Source of the DNA: Caenispirillum bisanense
Lineage (GTDB): Bacteria > Pseudomonadota > Alphaproteobacteria > Rhodospirillales > UBA2165
Direction: 5' to 3'
NCBI GenBank assembly: GCA_945877815.1
Contig: CAMDWJ010000006.1
Location: forward strand, 1 to 64,000
DNA: 64,000 nucleotides
Positions 59,652 through 64,000 of this stretch are shown piece after piece. The position numbers and the translations under genes were made by a program. Under the pieces are notes generated by a model that ran no database searches, was not told the origin of the DNA, and saw only the letters and a list, made by a program, of their open reading frames with translations. Numbering within the stretch: the stretch's first letter is position 1; every line of letters begins with the position of its first letter.

Positions 59652-62576
59652 ATGCGCGCGATTGGTACAATCGCCTCGCCAGAGGGCGAGAGTCGTTGGG
59701 CAACCGAGCAGCCCCGACTTCGTATGCTGTTCGACTATTTGCCGGCGGCGATTGCCGCGATCGGCATCATTTTCCTCGGCATTGTCGCAGAAAATCTGAA
59801 CACACAATCATTCCAGCAGACTATTCGCGCAAAGGTCGCAGATGAGGTCGGGATCGTACGTGCCCGCCTCGAAGGCATCATCACCGCGAACGCGCATCTG
59901 ATCCGCGGCATGACGGCCGTGATCGCGACCGAGCCGGATCTATCGCGTGAAGATTTCGACCGGCTGGCGGCCCAAATCATGCTCGGCAAGTCGGAGATCC
60001 GGAACATCGTCGGCGCCCCCGACCTGGTGATCCGCTACGTCTATCCCTACGCCGGCAACGAAGCGGCGCTAGGGCTCGACTACAACACGATACCGGCCCA
60101 GCGTGCCGCCGCCAATCGCGCCCGCGAACTCAACGAACTGGTGTTAGCCGGCCCGGTCGATCTCGTTCAAGGCGGACGCGGTTTCATCGCGCGGATCCCA
60201 GTCACGACGTCCGAAGCGCCGGGACGTCCCGGTCGGTTCTGGGGATTGGTATCGACCGTGCTCGATCTCGATCGCGTCTACGGGGCGAGCGGGCTGATCG
60301 ATCCCAAGATAAGTGTCGAAATCGCCATTCGCGGCAAGGACGCGATGGGGCCGGACGGCGAAATTTTCTTTGGGCGGCCGGAGGTATTCGAGGCCACGCC
60401 GGTGCTCGCCGACGTCGTATTGCCCTACGGTTCGTGGCAGATGGCGGCCGTGCCCAAGAATGGCTGGCCGACGATTCCCGCGAACCAACGCCTCTTGCAG
60501 ACCGCCTTCTGGATCGCCGGCATTCTGATCGTCATGCCACTGATCGCGGTCGGTACCCTACTCGGTCAAAGGCGGCGCGCCGAAACCAGCCTAGTTCAGG
60601 CGATGGGGGATCTACAGGAAAAGACCCGTGCCGCCGAGGTTTCCGAAGCCAAATTCGCCGCCGCATTTGAGCATTCGCCGCTGGTTGCCACCATTGCGCG
60701 TCTCGATACCGGTGCGATCGTCGACGTCAACAATGCCTTCCTACGGACGACGGGCCTTGAGCGTTACGAAGTGATTGGGAAAAACAGCTCCGAGCTTGGC
60801 ATATTGGATCCGGACCGCCGCGCCGAATTTCGCAATCGTATGATAGAACAGGGACAAATCGTCGGCGTGGAAACCCGTGCCTTCTTGAAGAACAACAAGG
60901 TCATAGATGCGCTGATCTACAGTCAGATATTCGCGATCGATGACACGCGCTATATCCTGACGCTTGTCGAGGACATCACCCAACGCAAGGGAGCCGAACG
61001 GCGCAGCAAGGATGCGCAGGATCGCGCCGACGCGGCGCAGGAGCGGCTAAAGAACGCCATAGAAACCGTTAACGACGGTTTTGTGCTGTTCGACGCGAAC
61101 GATCGGCTGGTGACCGCGAACAGCAACTACTACCGCTTCTACAAGGGGGTCGGCGCGACTCTGGTCCCAGGCAAGACTACCTACGAAGAAATTATCCGCA
61201 CTGCCTCCGAGGCGGGCCTGTACCGCGCGGCGATCGGACGCATTCCGGCCTATGTTGCCGAGCGGCTTGCCTCTTACCGAACCGGAAACCAAACCCAGGA
61301 ACAGGAACTGGTCAACGGCAGCTGGCTCCGCGTCACGGAGCGCCGAATGAGCGACGGAAGCACGGTCTGCTCCGGCGTAGATATCACCGAATTGAAACGC
61401 CGCGAGGTCGAACTCGAACACGCTCGGATGATGGCCGATGCCGCCAACCAAGCGAAATCCACGTTCCTGTCGTCCATGAGCCACGAGCTGCGTACGCCGA
61501 TGAATGCGATCCTCGGGTTCGCGCAACTACTCGAACGTGGAGCGCGGCTGCCCGATCCGGACCGGCAACGGCAATATGCGCGTCACGTCCTCAACGCCGG
61601 CAATTATTTGCTCGAACTCATCGACCAGGTTCTCGAGCTGTCGAAAATCGAAGCGGGCAAGCTGTCGCTTGTCTACGAAAGCGTCGATCTCGCCGACGTG
61701 ATCGCCCACAGCCTGTTCATGGTCGCCAGCCGCGCAAAAAAGGCCGGTGTCGCCATCGTCAACCGGACCGAAGGCGTCGAACTGTCCGCGTTGTGGGCCG
61801 ATCGCAGCCGCGTGCGCCAGGTCCTGCTCAACTTTTTGTCGAACGCCATCAAATACAATCACAAGGGCGGCAGCGTGACCGTTTCAGCGGTGCAGATGGA
61901 CGAGGACACAATCAGGATCATAGTCGAAGACACGGGAAGCGGCATCGCACCAGTCTACCAACCCCAGGTGTTCGAGCCCTTCAATCGCCTAGGGCGCGAG
62001 GCGGACGGCAGCGAGGGCTCCGGCATCGGGCTCGCCATTACCAAACAGATCGCCGAACTCATGGGCGGAAGCGTGGGATTCCGAAGCGAGGAAGGCATCG
62101 GCAGCACCTTCTGGGTCGAATTGCGGACTACCGTACCGGACAGCGCCTCCAAGGGCGACCAGCGCCCGATCGAACTCGCCGAATCCGCGCAGAGTTACGA
62201 TGTTTCCGGCCGGCGACGCATCCTCTATGTCGAGGACAATGCATCGAACCAGCAACTGATGGAGGAACTGCTCGGCACCATCGGCAATTTCACGATGCTG
62301 ATCGCCGCTAACGGCTATATCGCGCTCGACATGGCCGTCGAGCAAAAACCGGATTTGATCCTGCTCGACATCAACCTGCCCGAAATGGACGGTTTCGAAG
62401 TTCTGCGCCGCCTGCAGGCGATGCCCGGAACCCGCGATATCCCGGTCATTGCTGTAACGGCAGCAGCCATGCCTACCGAGGTCGAGCGCGGATTGCAGGC
62501 GGGGTTCAAGGAATACATCACCAAGCCGATCGATATCACGAACGTCCTGCGCGCGATCGACCGCCAGATCGGCTAA
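59652..62576 (+). CDS. Hybrid sensor histidine kinase (CHASE, PAS, PAS, HisKA, HATPase, REC)
   Basis: 974 residues. Membrane helices at about 27-45 and 285-307 flank a CHASE domain (ALGLDYNTIPAQRAAANRAREL). Two PAS domains follow (about 335-450 and 460-590). The phosphoacceptor is His611 in SSMSHELRTPMNAILGF; the kinase ATP site is VLLNFLSNAIKYNHKG and DTGSGI. The receiver domain (about 855-974) has D906 in LLDINLPEMDG. It senses an extracellular signal and acts through phosphorelay. No Hpt is adjacent; the Hpt-like protein at 43853 is a possible partner only in principle. Confidence 0.93.
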   Translation: MRAIGTIASPEGESRWATEQPRLRMLFDYLPAAIAAIGIIFLGIVAENLNTQSFQQTIRAKVADEVGIVRARLEGIITANAHLIRGMTAVIATEPDLSREDFDRLAAQIMLGKSEIRNIVGAPDLVIRYVYPYAGNEAALGLDYNTIPAQRAAANRARELNELVLAGPVDLVQGGRGFIARIPVTTSEAPGRPGRFWGLVSTVLDLDRVYGASGLIDPKISVEIAIRGKDAMGPDGEIFFGRPEVFEATPVLADVVLPYGSWQMAAVPKNGWPTIPANQRLLQTAFWIAGILIVMPLIAVGTLLGQRRRAETSLVQAMGDLQEKTRAAEVSEAKFAAAFEHSPLVATIARLDTGAIVDVNNAFLRTTGLERYEVIGKNSSELGILDPDRRAEFRNRMIEQGQIVGVETRAFLKNNKVIDALIYSQIFAIDDTRYILTLVEDITQRKGAERRSKDAQDRADAAQERLKNAIETVNDGFVLFDANDRLVTANSNYYRFYKGVGATLVPGKTTYEEIIRTASEAGLYRAAIGRIPAYVAERLASYRTGNQTQEQELVNGSWLRVTERRMSDGSTVCSGVDITELKRREVELEHARMMADAANQAKSTFLSSMSHELRTPMNAILGFAQLLERGARLPDPDRQRQYARHVLNAGNYLLELIDQVLELSKIEAGKLSLVYESVDLADVIAHSLFMVASRAKKAGVAIVNRTEGVELSALWADRSRVRQVLLNFLSNAIKYNHKGGSVTVSAVQMDEDTIRIIVEDTGSGIAPVYQPQVFEPFNRLGREADGSEGSGIGLAITKQIAELMGGSVGFRSEEGIGSTFWVELRTTVPDSASKGDQRPIELAESAQSYDVSGRRRILYVEDNASNQQLMEELLGTIGNFTMLIAANGYIALDMAVEQKPDLILLDINLPEMDGFEVLRRLQAMPGTRDIPVIAVTAAAMPTEVERGLQAGFKEYITKPIDITNVLRAIDRQIG

Positions 62577-63412
62577 TTATCCTCGTCGAAGAAAGCGATC
62601 GTACGGACCTCGATCGATTGGCGCGGAGGCGCATCGGCCGGCGTCGTCGGATCGACGAAGGCGGTGTGGGCCGTGAACCGGGCGCGGCCGTCTTTCTTGG
62701 ACTCGTAGACCTTGAAGACGATCGCCTCGTTCTTAAGCATTTTCGGGAAATAGTACCACTCGTGGGCCGGGTTGTAGGCGATCTGGTACGTCTCGCCCAC
62801 CCGATCCGGATAGCGCCGCTCGGCGGGGATTAGATCCTTCATGTCGAGCGAGCGCGCATCGGCGATCGCCAGCGGATCGGCCAACAGCGGTTTGTCGCTG
62901 ACCGAACGCCAGACCTGGATGATCGCGAAGCGACGCTTGATCAGCGCCTCGGCCTCGTTCGGCAACAGATCGCGCACGCGCTGCGGACCCGACCATTCGG
63001 TGTAATCGTTATGAACCGACAAGACCGGCTCGCGCAGAAATTTCTCGGTGCGCTCGCCCTCGTCGCCCGAGCGCAGCGTATGGTCGAAGACATGGACGCG
63101 GACGGCGCCGGATACCTTTTTGATGAGGTCCACACATTCCTGGTAGTAAACCGTCTTGAGTTCTTCCGGATCGAGGAAGCTTTTGACCTTCGTATTTTGG
63201 TCAACGAATTCGAAGCCTTGCACCTCAAGATCGAGATCGCTGCGGATCGCTCGGCCATCATGGAGCACAACCGGACGTTCATCGCCCTTGCCGCTTACCC
63301 GGCGCGTCATATTGGCCGGACCGAAGGTCTCATTGACCGGCTTGACGCCCGTATTCAGATTGTAACGCAGGACTGCTTCGAGACCGTTGGCGGGAAGCGC
63401 AGTATCGGGCAT
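62573..63412 (-). CDS. CmcJ/NvfI family oxidoreductase
   Basis: 279 residues matching the CmcJ/NvfI family (formerly called methyltransferase, related to hydroxylase/desaturase in fungal secondary metabolism). The candidate metal triad is H-x-D in SVHNDYTEWSGPQR and a His in FTAHTAFVDPTT. LRYNLNTGVKPVNETFGPANMTRR is the conserved start. Substrate unknown. Tail to tail with the hybrid kinase (4-bp overlap). Confidence 0.85.
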   Translation of the reverse strand: MPDTALPANGLEAVLRYNLNTGVKPVNETFGPANMTRRVSGKGDERPVVLHDGRAIRSDLDLEVQGFEFVDQNTKVKSFLDPEELKTVYYQECVDLIKKVSGAVRVHVFDHTLRSGDEGERTEKFLREPVLSVHNDYTEWSGPQRVRDLLPNEAEALIKRRFAIIQVWRSVSDKPLLADPLAIADARSLDMKDLIPAERRYPDRVGETYQIAYNPAHEWYYFPKMLKNEAIVFKVYESKKDGRARFTAHTAFVDPTTPADAPPRQSIEVRTIAFFDEDN

Positions 63413-63587
63413 GGCGGGGCACCTCTTGTCTTCCGATCCTTAACACTTACTCCCGCCGGATCGTGCGCGCAACCATACAGGGGCCCACGATTTGAGTCAG
63501 TGAACATTCAGGAAATGGACGCAATATTCTGTTTTAGAACGATTATTTGTTCAGGTGCTGCCTGAGCAGTCGCATTTCGCATGTGGG

Positions 63588-64000
63588 TCAATAAACCATG
63601 CGGATCGAAATCGCCTTGCCCTCCTCGGGCAACGAAAAGGCGGCATCCGAGAACGGCGGGGCACCTAAAAAAACCGGTGCGTCGTTGGAAAAGCCGTAAC
63701 CTTCCTGCGGCAGGCCAAGCAGCCCCATATCCATCTTGCCGTTTGCGTTTTCGTCATGATGCAGAGCAATCGCATAGGTGCCTGTCGGCAGGGTATCCAA
63801 GAGGACGGTTACGGTGCCGGCCTGGACTGTGAAGTTGCGCTTCAAAATTTCCTGCCCGTTCGGGAAGTCGCGGGCATTGTCGAACAGCGCAATGCGCAAC
63901 ATGCCGTTGCCGCTGCGCAATCCGTTTACCGTCAGGGAAATATCGCCGGCCGTGGCAGTCTGCGCCACGAAGACAAGCGGGATGAACAGCCCGAGCTTCA
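63588..64000 (-). CDS. DUF2141 domain-containing secreted protein, start codon cut by window edge
   Basis: The visible 137 codons follow a probable start codon whose first base is at position 64001. The N-terminus reads KLGLFIPLVFVAQTATA, a short Sec signal peptide. The DUF2141 domain follows: ISLTVNGLRSGNGMLRIALFDNARDFP, LPTGTYAIALHHDENANGKMD, GYGFSNDAP. The family is found in bacteroidetes and proteobacteria as periplasmic or outer-surface beta-sandwiches of unknown role. Confidence 0.9.
   Translation of the reverse strand, partial: KLGLFIPLVFVAQTATAGDISLTVNGLRSGNGMLRIALFDNARDFPNGQEILKRNFTVQAGTVTVLLDTLPTGTYAIALHHDENANGKMDMGLLGLPQEGYGFSNDAPVFLGAPPFSDAAFSLPEEGKAISIRMVY

Overview
This window is a GC-rich (estimated at about 60%), densely coded stretch of chromosome from an alphaproteobacterium. 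The strongest indicators are an NDUFA12-type complex I accessory subunit gene next to an MCE/MlaD pair, a DUF2155 gene and aat, together with DUF1489, DUF2141, a fused ThiS-ThiG, an alphaproteobacterial-type Nfu, ClpS-ClpA, and a B12-dependent ribonucleotide reductase (NrdJ) as the only RNR seen. Order and genus cannot be fixed from the sequence alone; a Rhodospirillales-like lineage is a guess. Nearly all genes are chromosomal housekeeping or metabolic types. Only about 54.9-56.3 kb looks like an accessory scar.

Layout. 0-5 kb: a truncated class I aminotransferase, an OmpA-like lipoprotein, a gamma-carbonic anhydrase and an RhlE-type RNA helicase. 4.7-10.5 kb: a stand-alone AsnC effector domain, a family 4 glycosyltransferase, a periplasmic protein, an unusual three-domain Nfu protein, a threonine aldolase coupled to an AlkA-like glycosylase. 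10.6-16.3 kb: glyoxalase II, an MFS transporter, a TPR/SPINDLY-type glycosyltransferase coupled to thiSG, and aroQ. 16.3-20.5 kb: an alpha/beta hydrolase, aat, and a tightly packed reverse-strand run (NDUFA12, two mlaD-like genes, a methyltransferase, DUF2155) whose last gene overlaps aat tail to tail. 20.5-25.8 kb: a TPR glycosyltransferase and nrdJ, whose promoter carries a DnaA box and two NrdR-like boxes. 26-35 kb: RidA, a VOC protein, a phage-type lysozyme-like gene, a FemAB-like acyltransferase, clpS-clpA, a lipoprotein and a D-Ala-D-Ala carboxypeptidase with a SPOR domain. 34-38 kb: phosphoglucomutase/phosphomannomutase, UDP-glucose dehydrogenase and UTP-glucose-1-phosphate uridylyltransferase, a set for nucleotide-sugar supply. 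38-43.5 kb: a three-gene operon (VWA protein, membrane J-protein, secreted HEGTH metallopeptidase) divergent from an LhgO-type oxidase coupled to a GH114-like protein. 43.5-51 kb: an Hpt protein and response regulator, enoyl-CoA hydratase-DUF1489, a membrane methyltransferase, maeB-mgtE, and tRNA-Leu(GAG). 51-55 kb: lipB, a degenerate GGDEF protein, a methyltransferase-like lipoprotein bracketed by two copies of a palindromic repeat, and an orphan tripartite-tricarboxylate binding protein. 55-56.3 kb: antitoxin remnants, an SOS-like promoter, an 11-bp periodic tandem array, a 22-bp tandem repeat and a GIY-YIG-like gene. 56.3-64 kb: a GST, msrB, an EamA exporter, a class III extradiol dioxygenase, a hybrid sensor kinase, a CmcJ-like oxidoreductase and a DUF2141 protein cut by the window edge.

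Functional links. Both arms of the bacterial N-degron pathway are present: Aat adds Leu/Phe to N-termini, and ClpS delivers such substrates to ClpA. The sugar-nucleotide genes feed envelope or exopolysaccharide synthesis, and several glycosyltransferases are nearby though not in the same operon. Four-base ATGA overlaps are common and mark coupled pairs: AlkA-like/threonine aldolase, mlaD/mlaD, methyltransferase/DUF2155, J-protein/metallopeptidase, LhgO/GH114, ECH/DUF1489, maeB/mgtE.

The most unusual signals are: the eight-unit 11-bp array at 55656-55743 downstream of an SOS-like promoter; the Nfu protein whose middle NifU domain has lost its cysteines while a NfuA-like third domain keeps them; the compact DnaA/NrdR-like control region of nrdJ; and the uncharacterised VWA / J-protein / metallopeptidase operon.
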